From assembly GCA_963678465.1 (NCBI GenBank), contig OY782858.1:3286001-3350000 (forward strand): 64,000 nucleotides of DNA. The letters are read 5' to 3'. The notes under the pieces are model-generated. The model was not told the origin of the DNA. It saw nothing but the letters and a program-made list of their open reading frames with translations, and searched no databases. The DNA is from Paludibacter sp963678465. Its GTDB lineage: Bacteria > Bacteroidota > Bacteroidia > Bacteroidales > Paludibacteraceae. A program made the translations under genes and the position numbers. Positions 34,462 through 42,749 of the stretch are shown piece by piece (position 1 is the stretch's first letter; every line of letters begins with the position of its first letter).

Positions 34462-35400
34462 CTAATCGTTCAGAGAATATAAGAGTTCGTTTTCCAATGC
34501 GGGTTCAGTAAAATACACATTCGCTTCCATGGCATAATGATCCGAAAGATTTGCAGGTGTTTGTCCGATTTTTTCATAGAAAGTCTGGACTTTTCGTTCT
34601 ATATTACCAATCCACTGTTGATTTCGCACAAGTATATAATCGATCAGTTTCTTTTCGCCCGAAGCCTTCCGAACCAGGGTATTGTCAATTTCGTCGTAGG
34701 TAAATTTCACATCGCCACTGATTTCGCCGTTGTGAGCTCCAAGCGTATGGAGCATTAATTCATAATTCACAGGGTCGTTCCTGTCAATATTAAAATCGCC
34801 GCAAATGAATTGAGGTACATTGGGATTCGAGTATTGATCCAGCAAATGTTCATTGATTTCTTTGCATTGCTTTTCCCGTATCTTATGATCACCATCGGCC
34901 TGAAGATGAGTTGTAAGCAATTGAAATTTAGCCCCTTCAAATTCTCCTTCGAAAAGTACTGCGCCTTTGCGGGCTACCATGTCAAAGCCTTTACTGATGC
35001 TGAATTTAATCTCATCGATTTTTGTGAGCGGAATTTTGCTGACTACCCACAGTCCGCTGTTGGTACGAAAGGGTAAATGGCATTTATTGGCCGGACCATA
35101 TTGAAACGGATAATTCTTTTTGAGGCGCTGTGCCAGAATATTTCTGCATTTACTGCTAAAAGCTTCCTGAAAAACTATAATTTTATAATCTGAATCGACC
35201 AATCGGTCGGCTATGTTTCTAGCACGGTTTCCATTGTTGTTGAATAAACTAAGAAAAGGGAGCATATAAATATTCCAACTGAGCATTTTAAATGTTTTTG
35301 AGCTTTCAATTGGCTTATTCATTGTTTGATGCGTTTGGCCTGTAGCGTAAAGTATTGTTTCCAGCATAAGTAAAAATATTAAGACGATTTTTTTTGACAT
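34462..35400 (-). CDS. Exported endonuclease/exonuclease/phosphatase-family hydrolase (sphingomyelinase-like)
   Basis: 312 residues with a signal peptide (about 1-22). Seen: the DNase I-like fold motifs of the neutral sphingomyelinase C group: MLSWNIYMLP, VFQEAF (catalytic Glu), RTNSGLWVVS, LLTTHLQADGD, CGDFNIDR, and the final LSDHYAMEA with the catalytic His. The target could be sphingomyelin or another phosphodiester lipid; Bacteroidales make sphingolipids themselves, so a role on own or host lipids is possible (inference). Monocistronic, with no clear partner. Confidence 0.83.
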   Translation of the reverse strand: MSKKIVLIFLLMLETILYATGQTHQTMNKPIESSKTFKMLSWNIYMLPFLSLFNNNGNRARNIADRLVDSDYKIIVFQEAFSSKCRNILAQRLKKNYPFQYGPANKCHLPFRTNSGLWVVSKIPLTKIDEIKFSISKGFDMVARKGAVLFEGEFEGAKFQLLTTHLQADGDHKIREKQCKEINEHLLDQYSNPNVPQFICGDFNIDRNDPVNYELMLHTLGAHNGEISGDVKFTYDEIDNTLVRKASGEKKLIDYILVRNQQWIGNIERKVQTFYEKIGQTPANLSDHYAMEANVYFTEPALENELLYSLND

Positions 35401-35618
35401 GTCTCTTACTATTTATTTACTGCAAACTAACTATAAGTTTTTTTCAGTGGCGTGACGAATACGTGACTTTGGTATGAAAGAATTTGCGGGCTGTAGATTT
35501 TGTTTTATTTATCTTGAGAGTCGAAGTCATTGGTTCGTCATAAAAAACTCCCCTTGTATTGAGAATGAAATTTTTATTATGAACTTTTTAAAATGTAAGA
35601 TTGATCAGGTGGGTCGAC

Positions 35619-35651
35619 AAAAAAAGAGCCGCTCAATTGAAGGCGACTCTT
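35619..35651 (-). terminator. rhlE terminator
   Basis: On the minus strand AAGAGTCGC (35651-35643) pairs with GCGGCTCTT (35632-35624, one G-U pair), followed by seven T. It lies 10 bp past the rhlE stop. The remainder of 35401-35618 is A/T-rich with no convincing gene. Confidence 0.85.
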
Positions 35652-35660
35652 GTTCCGAAC

Positions 35661-36887
35661 TTATTTTCTTTGTTTATTTCTAATAAATTTTCCTTTCCCG
35701 GATGCAAACTTTTTATGTCCAAACCTGTGTTTCTCAGGTTCGTAAAGTGGAGCTTCGCCAATTTCAGCAGGTAATGGAATTTTATAAATATCTTTTTCGA
35801 GAAAATTTTCAATTTGTTTGAACTTATATTGCTCTTCTTCCGAAACAAATGTGATCGACATTCCTTTGGCGCTGGCACGGGCAGTACGGCCTATGCGGTG
35901 CACATAATCTTCGGCATCATGCGGAACATCGTAGTTGATAACCAACGAAATATCGTCGATATCGATACCGCGTGAAACAATGTCGGTAGCTACTAATATA
36001 TTGACGCGGTTGTTCTTGAATTCGTGCATGATGTGGTCGCGCTGCACCTGATCGAGATCGGAGTGCATTTCGCCCACTGAAAGTCCCATTTGTCGGAAAG
36101 TCTTGAAAAGCTCTTTTACTTTCAGTTTTGATCCAGAAAAAATAATGACTTTATTCGCTTCCTGACCTACGAAAAGGTGACGGATAATGGCTTGTTTCTG
36201 GGCTTCGTAACAAATGTACGAAGTCTGCATAATGCTTTCGGGCGGACGTGAAATGGCAATTTTTACCTCAACAGGATCGTGCAGGATTGTTTTGGCTAAT
36301 AGTCTGATTTTTGGTGGCATAGTAGCCGAAAACATAATAGTTTGCCGGTCTTTTGGCAGTCGGTTCACCACCTGCATAATATCGTCGAAAAAACCCATAT
36401 CGAGCATGCGGTCGGCTTCGTCGAGAATAAAGTATTTTACATGCGAAAAATCGATATCGTATAAATTGATATGCGAAAGTAAGCGTCCCGGAGTGGCAAT
36501 TACCACATCGGCTCCTTTTTGTAGGCCTCGTCGCTGCACATCCCAGGCTTGCGAGTCGTTACCGCCATACACTGCTACCGACGAGAAGGACGTAAAGTAG
36601 GAGAAACCTTCCATTTGCTGGTCGATTTGTTGCGCCAATTCGCGGGTAGGCGCCATAATAATGGCATTCACTTTGTCTTCGGCGTGAGGCTCGGCCTGTA
36701 AATTGTGTAAAAGGGGTAAAATGAAAGCAGCCGTTTTTCCTGTACCGGTTTGGGCGCAGGCAATCACGTCGCGTTTTTGTAAAATTACCGGAATTGTTTC
36801 GGCTTGTACCGGAGTGGCTTCTTTAAAATTCATGGCTTGCAAGCCGTCCAACACGGCATCGCAAAGAGGAAGTTCGTCAAATCTCAT
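35661..36887 (-). CDS. rhlE: DEAD-box RNA helicase (RhlE type)
   Basis: ATP-dependent RNA helicase for ribosome assembly or RNA decay, 408 residues. Seen: Q motif (FKEATPVQAETIP), Walker A AQTGTGKT, PTRELA, TPGR, DEAD box LDEADRML, SAT (FSATMPP), and HRIGRTARA; then a short basic C-terminal tail. Start at ATG 36887: the ATG at 36911 falls inside a -7 box (TATCTTTG, 36916-36909). Confidence 0.95.
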   Translation of the reverse strand: MRFDELPLCDAVLDGLQAMNFKEATPVQAETIPVILQKRDVIACAQTGTGKTAAFILPLLHNLQAEPHAEDKVNAIIMAPTRELAQQIDQQMEGFSYFTSFSSVAVYGGNDSQAWDVQRRGLQKGADVVIATPGRLLSHINLYDIDFSHVKYFILDEADRMLDMGFFDDIMQVVNRLPKDRQTIMFSATMPPKIRLLAKTILHDPVEVKIAISRPPESIMQTSYICYEAQKQAIIRHLFVGQEANKVIIFSGSKLKVKELFKTFRQMGLSVGEMHSDLDQVQRDHIMHEFKNNRVNILVATDIVSRGIDIDDISLVINYDVPHDAEDYVHRIGRTARASAKGMSITFVSEEEQYKFKQIENFLEKDIYKIPLPAEIGEAPLYEPEKHRFGHKKFASGKGKFIRNKQRK

Positions 36888-36908
36888 TGAAAATATATTA
36901 ATATGTTG

Positions 36909-36916
36909 CAAAGATA
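36909..36916 (-). promoter_or_regulatory. rhlE -7 element
   Basis: TATCTTTG on the minus strand, 22 bp ahead of ATG 36887; decides the start codon. Confidence 0.5.
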
Positions 36917-37065
36917 CTCATTTAATTCTCAAAAACATATTTCACCGTTTTTAAGTTTTCATCTGTTATCCGATTTATTTGTACTCAGTTGAATTTTTTA
37001 TACTTTTACGGCTTTGATACGGATGACTTACTCAACTGCTATTTTAATTTTTCATTTACAGATTC

Positions 37066-37818
37066 ATGATTATTTTCCGTTACGATAAAACTTTCGAAGG
37101 GCTGCTTACAGCTGTTTTCGATGCTTATAACCGCAATACTTTTCCTGAAAAGTTATTGGGGGTTGACGATATTGAGCCTTTGTTTGTGACCGAAACTTAT
37201 ACGGTTTTGACGCAGGAAGATAAATCGGCGCGCGTATGGAAAGGGTTGGAGAAGAAGACGGAACGGAATGTGCTGACCTATGTGTGGTTGTCCGAATTAC
37301 CAGGAAGCGATGAATTGATTTTCAGATATATCAGGAAAACATTTGATAGCAAGGTGGATATTTCTACAAATTTTGCCGACCAGGATGTGATACAGGTTCA
37401 CAAAACGGCTAAGAAAGTAAGTACCGAAAAACACCGGATGATAGAATTGGTACGTTTTCAGAAAGCAGCCGATGATATTTTTTTTGCACCCATTTCGCCC
37501 GATCATAATTGCTTGCCGCTCACCATTTCGCATTTCAGGGATCGTTTTGCCGATCAGAAATGGATCATTTACGATACCAGGCGCGATTACGGTTTCTTTT
37601 ACGACCTGAAAACCGTTACTGAAATGACACTCGACACCACCGAGCTTTTCCCTGAAGGAAAATTGAACGAGCAACTGATGGCCGAAGATGAGCAACTGTT
37701 TCAAAAACTCTGGAAGGCTTATTTCAAATCGCTCACCATAAAAGAGCGCATCAATCCAAAACTTCAGCGGCAGCACTTACCGAAACGTTATTGGAAATAT
37801 CTTACCGAAAAGCAATAG
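37066..37818 (+). CDS. DUF4130-type putative DNA repair protein (TIGR03915-like)
   Basis: 250 residues. Seen: the N-terminal MIIFRYDKTFEGLLTAVFDAY typical of this family and the DUF4130 core with FFAPISPDHNCLPLTISHFRDRFADQ and WIIYDTRRDYG..YDL. Known members almost always stand next to a radical-SAM partner gene (TIGR03916), and the pair is thought to repair or modify DNA. No radical-SAM gene lies next to it here: the left neighbour is rhlE (divergent), the right one a serine hydrolase (convergent). It is followed by a two-way terminator. Confidence 0.85.
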   Translation: MIIFRYDKTFEGLLTAVFDAYNRNTFPEKLLGVDDIEPLFVTETYTVLTQEDKSARVWKGLEKKTERNVLTYVWLSELPGSDELIFRYIRKTFDSKVDISTNFADQDVIQVHKTAKKVSTEKHRMIELVRFQKAADDIFFAPISPDHNCLPLTISHFRDRFADQKWIIYDTRRDYGFFYDLKTVTEMTLDTTELFPEGKLNEQLMAEDEQLFQKLWKAYFKSLTIKERINPKLQRQHLPKRYWKYLTEKQ

Positions 37819-37826
37819 AAAAATGA

Positions 37827-37859
37827 AACTTTTCCAAAGTTCTAAACTTTGGAAAAGTT
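37827..37859. terminator. Two-way terminator between convergent genes
   Basis: A perfect 15-bp stem (37827-37841 with 37845-37859) with A/T-rich flanks, between the DUF4130 gene (plus) and the serine hydrolase (minus). Confidence 0.8.
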
Positions 37860-37871
37860 ATTATTTATCTT

Positions 37872-39221
37872 CTATTTCTTTATACAAGCAACTATCGACG
37901 CCAGAAACTCAGGCGAATCAAAATCATCTTTTTTCGAAAATCCTGTGCGAACCACTACCAGCTCGAGCGATGGAACAATATAAATGTATTGTCCATCGTG
38001 CCCGCGACACATGTATAGATCTTTTGGAACATCAGGATAATCATTCGATTCGTTCAGCCAGAAAAATGATCCGTATTGACCATTCGAACCATTGGCCGGT
38101 TCTATGGCATTGTCGGTCCAGCCTTCGGGCAGAATTTGTTGTCCAAGCCAGTTGCCTTTGTTCAGATAAAGCAATCCAAACCGTACATAGTCGCGCATGG
38201 ACGCGTATACATAGGATGAACCGGCAAATGTGCCCGAGGCATCGGTTTCGAAAACAGCGCTTCGCATACCTGTGGGGTTGAATAATTCCCGGCGTGGAAA
38301 TGCGTAGTATTCAGCATCGTTGCTAAGCTTTTTGCGGATCAGATAGCTCACAACATTGGTCGCGCCTGAGTTGTACAACCAAACCGAATCGGGACGGGCA
38401 ACAAGTTTTTTATTGAAAGTGAAATCGGCCATATCCACCGATTTATGTAACATTATAGTTACATCCGATAAATTTCCATAGTTTTCGTTCCATTCCAGTC
38501 CGCTGTTCATGTGCATCAGGTTTTGGATGGTGATGGCTCCGCGTTTGTCTTTTTTCCATTCAGGAATATCGGCCGGTTGCTTTGTGTCCAATAGTCCTTT
38601 TTTTACCATGATGCCAACGAGTGCATGCGTAAAACTTTTGGCCATCGACCAGCTCAGAAAACGGTTTTTCTCTGAAAAACCATCTTTGTATTTCTCTGCA
38701 ATCAACTGATTTTTATAGGCAATGGCGATTGCAAAGGTTCCCTTGTTGCCTTCTTTTTCGTTGAATGCATCTACAATGGCTTTGTTTAACATTATCTGAT
38801 CAATTTCAGCAGGAATTGTATCCGCCAGTTTGTCGCCGGCCGGCCAGGCCACTGTGTCAGGGTTGATGGCAGGCAGTGGAACGACTGTGTAAGGGCGATG
38901 CCGGATTTCGGCTTCGTTGCCACGTACCAAAGTACAGCCAAAGCCTTCGATATAAATAGCTTTTGAACTTGCCCAAAGGAAGCGACTTGTCACTTCTTTC
39001 TTTTCAAAATCAACAGTATTGTTCGTGAATTTAATAAATGAAAAATTCAAATCGGTACTTTCAACGCTTTTCTGCGTACGGTTACCTACAAAAACTCCCG
39101 AAGCCAGATTTTTGGCAGCATAGCCGGTAATGACCGGAGTTAATAGATGAATGTAGTAAATTCCACCGGCAAGTCCCAAAAGGAAAATGATGCCAACAAT
39201 GCGAAGGATACGTTTTTTCAT
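37872..39221 (-). CDS. Serine hydrolase, class C beta-lactamase-like
   Basis: 449 residues. N-terminal membrane anchor (about 5-24, IVGIIFLLGLAGGIYY), then the beta-lactamase/DD-peptidase fold: SMAKS with the nucleophile Ser and Lys (SxxK), LYNSGATN with the Tyr-x-Asn motif, and RGHDGQYIYI in place of the KTG strand. Family members include esterases, peptidases and amidases; true beta-lactam resistance is not implied. A -7 box (TACTTTTG, 39257-39250) lies upstream. Confidence 0.88.
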   Translation of the reverse strand: MKKRILRIVGIIFLLGLAGGIYYIHLLTPVITGYAAKNLASGVFVGNRTQKSVESTDLNFSFIKFTNNTVDFEKKEVTSRFLWASSKAIYIEGFGCTLVRGNEAEIRHRPYTVVPLPAINPDTVAWPAGDKLADTIPAEIDQIMLNKAIVDAFNEKEGNKGTFAIAIAYKNQLIAEKYKDGFSEKNRFLSWSMAKSFTHALVGIMVKKGLLDTKQPADIPEWKKDKRGAITIQNLMHMNSGLEWNENYGNLSDVTIMLHKSVDMADFTFNKKLVARPDSVWLYNSGATNVVSYLIRKKLSNDAEYYAFPRRELFNPTGMRSAVFETDASGTFAGSSYVYASMRDYVRFGLLYLNKGNWLGQQILPEGWTDNAIEPANGSNGQYGSFFWLNESNDYPDVPKDLYMCRGHDGQYIYIVPSLELVVVRTGFSKKDDFDSPEFLASIVACIKK

Positions 39222-39266
39222 GGATGATTGATTTTGAAGTTTGTAAAGGCAAAAGTATGAATTATT

Positions 39267-40037
39267 TCAGATAATTTCGAATTTATCAGCATCTTTCCAA
39301 AAAGCAGATTTTTCTCTGAATTTTAATAATGGTTCAGGATTTAGTTCGTAGGTTTGAATGGATGATTCATTTTCGGGAAAAGAGAGCAGGGGAGTTGCTT
39401 TAAAATCGAGTAAAGTTGAATGTCCGTTGTAATCAATGCCCAAACCATCCGTACCCACGCGATTTACGCCACAAACATAAGCCTGGTTTTCAATGGCTCT
39501 TGCCTGCAACAAAATATCCCAGTTTTTAATCCGGTTTTTGGGGAAGTTGGCTACATAAATCAACAAATCGTACTCGTTGTTTAGGTTGCGCGCCCAGGCC
39601 GGAAAGCGCACATCATAGCAAACCAATAGTCTGATATTGAACCCACAATAATTGACAATAAGCTTCCTGTCGCCGGCGCTGAAATACTGATCCTCGCCGC
39701 CCATCGAAAATAAATGTCGCTTGTCGGCAGTTTCAATTTTTCCATCGGGAAATACAAAAAAGCCCCGGTTGAATATTCTGTCGTTTTCGGTAGCGATAAA
39801 ACTTCCGGTAATTGCCATGTTGTATGTTTTAGCCCACTTTTGCAAGGTGCGAACTGTTTGGCCTTCCATCGTCTCGGCTAATTCTAATTGATCAGTACAA
39901 AAACCTGTAGTAAACATTTCGGGAAGAACGACTAAATTTGTTTTTCCGGCAAGTTCAGCCAATTGTTTTTCTGTTCTTTGCAGATTGGCGGCTTTATCTG
40001 CCCAATGTATAATATCTTGTACGAGGGTGATTTTCAT
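39267..40037 (-). CDS. Nitrilase-superfamily amidohydrolase (omega-amidase-like)
   Basis: 256 residues, carbon-nitrogen hydrolase with the Glu-Lys-Cys triad visible: LPEMFTTGF (Glu), ADKRHLFSMGGED (Lys) and LLVCYDVRFP (Cys). The GED...DVRFPAWAR layout matches the YafV-like omega-amidases that clear 2-oxoglutaramate or 2-oxosuccinamate. Start at ATG 40037: the 18 codons before it overlap a -7 box (TATATTTG, 40062-40055). Confidence 0.88.
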   Translation of the reverse strand: MKITLVQDIIHWADKAANLQRTEKQLAELAGKTNLVVLPEMFTTGFCTDQLELAETMEGQTVRTLQKWAKTYNMAITGSFIATENDRIFNRGFFVFPDGKIETADKRHLFSMGGEDQYFSAGDRKLIVNYCGFNIRLLVCYDVRFPAWARNLNNEYDLLIYVANFPKNRIKNWDILLQARAIENQAYVCGVNRVGTDGLGIDYNGHSTLLDFKATPLLSFPENESSIQTYELNPEPLLKFREKSAFWKDADKFEII

Positions 40038-40070
40038 GTCTGTGTGTTTTTCTGCAAATATAATTATAAA

Positions 40071-40121
40071 ATAAAAAAAATCGGCCAACAAATCAACAAT
40101 TAAAGTTGACTGTTGGCCGAT
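40071..40121 (-). terminator. serS terminator
   Basis: An 11-bp stem (40080-40090 with 40111-40121) with an inner TCAAC/GTTGA stem, then a run of eight T on the minus strand. It lies 31 bp past the serS stop. Confidence 0.9.
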
Positions 40122-40151
40122 AAATTATGTTGTAACCTTTAGGATGCGCTA

Positions 40152-41423
40152 TTAGTCGATCATTTCAAAACCTGTGTAAGGAATCAAAGCTTTTGGTATG
40201 CGGATACCTTCGGGTGTTTGGTTGTTTTCGAGCAGTGCTGCAACTATACGTGGAAGTGCCATTGCGCTACCGTTCAATGTGTGAGCCAATTGTGTTTTTT
40301 TGTCGGCGCCTTTAAAACGACATTTCAAGCGGTTGGCCTGATAGCTTTCGAAATTCGAAACAGAACTTACTTCCAACCAACGTTCCTGAGCCGCAGAAAA
40401 AACTTCAAAGTCGAAAGTCAAAGCCGATGTGAAGCTCATATCGCCACCACACAAACGGAGAATTCGCCAGGGAAGTTCCAGTTTATCAACCAATGTTTGA
40501 ACGTAGTTGACCATTTCGGTAAGCGTTTCGTACGATTTTTCGGGATGTTGAATTTGTACGATTTCCACTTTGTCGAACTGATGCAGGCGGTTCAATCCGC
40601 GAACATCTTTTCCGTACGAACCTGCTTCACGACGGAAACAAGCTGAATAAGCCGTGTTTTTGATGGGCAATTCTTTTTCTTCCAAAATAACATCGCGGTA
40701 GATGTTAGTGACAGGTACTTCGGCTGTAGGGATCAGATATAAATCGTCAACTGTACAGTGATACATTTGTCCTTCTTTGTCAGGTAATTGTCCGGTGCCA
40801 TAACCCGAAGCAGCATTTACAACATAAGGTGGTTGTACTTCGAGATAACCGGCTTCGCGGGCATTATCCAGGAAGAAATTGATCAAAGCACGTTGCAAAC
40901 GAGCGCCTTTTCCTTTGTAAACAGGAAAGCCTGCGCCTGAGATTTTTACGCCTAATTCAAAATCAATTAAATCATATTTTTTGGCTAAATCCCAATGAGG
41001 AACAGCGCCTTCCGGAAGATTTGGCATAGCTCCACCTGTTCGCTCAATCAGATTGTCCTCGGCATGTTTTCCGGCAGGAACACTTTCGTGCGGCAGGTTA
41101 GGAATTTGTACCAATAAGTTGTTGAGTGACTGCTCAATTTCCGATAATTTATCGTCAAGGATTTTGATACTGTCTTTCAGTTCAGTAGTTTTTTCTTTGG
41201 CTGCGGCGGCTTCGGCTTGTTTGCCTTGTTTGAAAAGCATACCGATTTCTTTCGATAGATTATTCATCTCGGCCGACTGATTGTCGAGCTGCGTTTGAGT
41301 GGCTTTGCGCAAACCATCCAATTCAACAACCTGAGCAATGATAGCAGCTCCGTCGAAATTTTTCTTAGCCAACCGGGTAATTACTTCCTGAGTATTTTCG
41401 GTGATATATTTGAGTGTCAACAT
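40152..41423 (-). CDS. serS: Seryl-tRNA synthetase
   Basis: Class II synthetase that charges tRNA(Ser). Seen: the N-terminal antiparallel coiled-coil arm (about residues 28-105), motif 2 (YSACFRREAGSYGKDVRGLNRLHQFDKVE spans the class II arginine) and motif 3 (NGSAMALPRIVAALLENNQ). 423 residues, standard. It lies 173 bp downstream of rpmA, with a REPIN-like pair and the rpmA terminator between. Confidence 0.97.
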   Translation of the reverse strand: MLTLKYITENTQEVITRLAKKNFDGAAIIAQVVELDGLRKATQTQLDNQSAEMNNLSKEIGMLFKQGKQAEAAAAKEKTTELKDSIKILDDKLSEIEQSLNNLLVQIPNLPHESVPAGKHAEDNLIERTGGAMPNLPEGAVPHWDLAKKYDLIDFELGVKISGAGFPVYKGKGARLQRALINFFLDNAREAGYLEVQPPYVVNAASGYGTGQLPDKEGQMYHCTVDDLYLIPTAEVPVTNIYRDVILEEKELPIKNTAYSACFRREAGSYGKDVRGLNRLHQFDKVEIVQIQHPEKSYETLTEMVNYVQTLVDKLELPWRILRLCGGDMSFTSALTFDFEVFSAAQERWLEVSSVSNFESYQANRLKCRFKGADKKTQLAHTLNGSAMALPRIVAALLENNQTPEGIRIPKALIPYTGFEMID

Positions 41424-41434
41424 AATGTTTAAAT

Positions 41435-41524
41435 GACCCCTAAATCCCCTGAAGGGGACTTAAAGAATTTTTATGAAGTGTAAGTTTGTTTTGTCCTGAA
41501 TTCCCCTTTAGGGGTTAGGGGTTA
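41435..41524. repeat. REPIN-like inverted repeat pair B
   Basis: Left copy 41435-41461 (core ACCCCTAAATCCCCTGAAGG) and right copy 41499-41524 (core TTCCCCTTTAGGGGTTAGGG), inverted around a 37-bp spacer. It fills the serS upstream region, ending 11 bp before the serS ATG. Same family as pairs A and C. Confidence 0.85.
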
Positions 41525-41525
41525 T

Positions 41526-41574
41526 AAAAAATCTCCCGCAATTTTACACTACGGTAAAACGACAGGAGATTTTT
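41526..41574 (-). terminator. rplU-rpmA terminator
   Basis: AAAAATCTCC (41526-41535) pairs with GGAGATTTTT (41565-41574), and an inner TTTTAC/GTAAAA stem extends it; on the minus strand the stem ends in a T run. It lies 22 bp past rpmA and abuts repeat pair B. Confidence 0.8.
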
Positions 41575-41596
41575 GTTCGTTTAAATCTTACTAAAC

Positions 41597-41860
41597 TTAG
41601 TTAGCTTCGATAGGTTTGATAGAAACGTAAGATCTGTTATCTTTTTTCTTTTTGAATTCTACTGTTCCGCTAATCAATGCGAACAAAGTATGGTCTTTAC
41701 CAATACCGATGTTTTCACCTACGTGGTGAACTGTTCCGCGTTGACGAACGATGATATTACCTGCTTTTGCAAATTGACCACCGTAAATTTTAACGCCAAG
41801 TCGTTTGCTTTCCGATTCACGACCGTTTCTTGAGCTACCAGCCCCTTTCTTATGTGCCAT
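41597..41860 (-). CDS. rpmA: 50S ribosomal protein L27
   Basis: 87-residue L27, whose N-terminal tail reaches the peptidyl-transferase centre. Seen: MAHKKGAGSSRNGRES at the start, VRQRGTVHHVGENIGIGKDHTLFAL in the middle. There is no N-terminal cleavage extension. It follows rplU by 24 bp in the usual L21-L27 pair. Confidence 0.98.
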   Translation of the reverse strand: MAHKKGAGSSRNGRESESKRLGVKIYGGQFAKAGNIIVRQRGTVHHVGENIGIGKDHTLFALISGTVEFKKKKDNRSYVSIKPIEAN

Positions 41861-41884
41861 TTTCTTCTAATTTTTTTCGGTTAA

Positions 41885-42199
41885 TTAAGCTACGATTTCT
41901 TTGATTGCTAACTCAGTGAAGTTTTGACGGTGACCGTTACGTTTGCGGTAACCTTTACGGCGTTTTTTGTGGAAAATAATTACTTTTTCGCCACGTACGT
42001 GCGAGATAACTTCACAAACTACTTTTGCACCTGCAACAGTGGGAGCACCTACGGTAACTGCACCATCATTGTCGATCAACAATACTTTGTCAAATTCAAC
42101 CTGAGCGCCTCTTTCGGCCTCATTCATACGATGAACATACAGTTTTCTTCCGGCTTCCACCTTGAACTGCTGTCCTAAAATTTCTACAATTGCGTACAT
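41885..42199 (-). CDS. rplU: 50S ribosomal protein L21
   Basis: 104-residue L21. Seen: MYAIVEILGQQFKVEAGRKLYV and the C-terminal HKKRRKGYRKRNGHRQNFTELAI signature. First gene of the rplU-rpmA operon behind a perfect promoter and a leader of about 78 nt that can fold. Confidence 0.98.
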   Translation of the reverse strand: MYAIVEILGQQFKVEAGRKLYVHRMNEAERGAQVEFDKVLLIDNDGAVTVGAPTVAGAKVVCEVISHVRGEKVIIFHKKRRKGYRKRNGHRQNFTELAIKEIVA

Positions 42200-42221
42200 T
42201 TATTAATACAATTATTGATTA

Positions 42222-42277
42222 CATCGGGAAGGTGAGATGCTTCACAGCAGCGCTTCTTGCTGACCTTATCCGAAATG
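42222..42277 (-). promoter_or_regulatory. Structured 5' leader of rplU
   Basis: In the leader RNA, TCGG-AT-AAGGT on the 5' side pairs with ACCTT-C-CCGA on the 3' side, enclosing a smaller AGCA/TGCT hairpin. The fold ends about 23 nt before the rplU ATG. Ribosomal-protein operons are often controlled by such leaders, so autoregulation by L21 is possible. Seen by eye only; no covariation test. Confidence 0.5.
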
Positions 42278-42283
42278 AGGGTG

Positions 42284-42314
42284 CAAATTTACTGTTTTTA
42301 TTTTAATATGCAAA
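42284..42314 (-). promoter_or_regulatory. rplU promoter
   Basis: TTTG (42314-42311), 19 bp, TAAATTTG (42291-42284) on the minus strand: full consensus. Confidence 0.85.
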
Positions 42315-42365
42315 GAGTTGTGATTGTTTTTTCGTTTAAAAAACTGATATATGAGTTGAAATGAA

Positions 42366-42749
42366 TCACAATACAAGTTCCGTAAACAATTTTTCAAGTG
42401 TTTCATCCAGATGATGTGTGAATCCGGAGTGAGGACGCGAAGTCTGAATACACGAGCTACGCACGGCTGTGAGCCACCGGAAACGTTCGGGAATATCGAA
42501 TTGGGCAATCAGTCCTGCTGTTTTGTCGCCATTGCATATTTTTTCGAACGATATCAATGTTTCCTTCAGTAAATCAATGTCTAATTCTGACGAAAATAAA
42601 GATAAACGTCGCTCGTCCAGTTTGTACATCATGCGAATGTATTTTGCTTTTTTCGAGAACAAAATTACACCGATATTTATAAATTCTTCGCGCTCTACCT
42701 GAGGCAAAACACGAATGACTGCATAATCATAAAAGTGTTTTCCTTGCAT
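42366..42749 (-). CDS. DUF3037 domain protein
   Basis: 127 residues. Seen: the DUF3037 opening FYDYAVIRVLPQVEREEFINIGVILF and the closing LTAVRSSCIQTSRPHSGFT region. Known: DUF3037 genes are found next to HipA-like kinase genes, as here, where the start overlaps the end of the kinase gene by 23 bp. Function unknown; the pairing suggests that the two proteins work together. Confidence 0.88.
   Translation of the reverse strand: MQGKHFYDYAVIRVLPQVEREEFINIGVILFSKKAKYIRMMYKLDERRLSLFSSELDIDLLKETLISFEKICNGDKTAGLIAQFDIPERFRWLTAVRSSCIQTSRPHSGFTHHLDETLEKLFTELVL

Noticed and set aside
35474..35683. 69-residue plus-strand frame downstream of the hydrolase gene
   Set aside because: It covers the rhlE terminator and the 3' end of rhlE and has no domain or initiation signal.
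37823..38281. 152-residue plus-strand open frame
   Set aside because: It lies antisense to the C-terminal half of a clear serine hydrolase and starts inside a terminator stem.
37872..39221. Beta-lactam resistance gene
   Set aside because: The class C-like fold is shared by many esterases and peptidases; the KTG-equivalent strand reads HDG, and there is no AmpR-type regulator.
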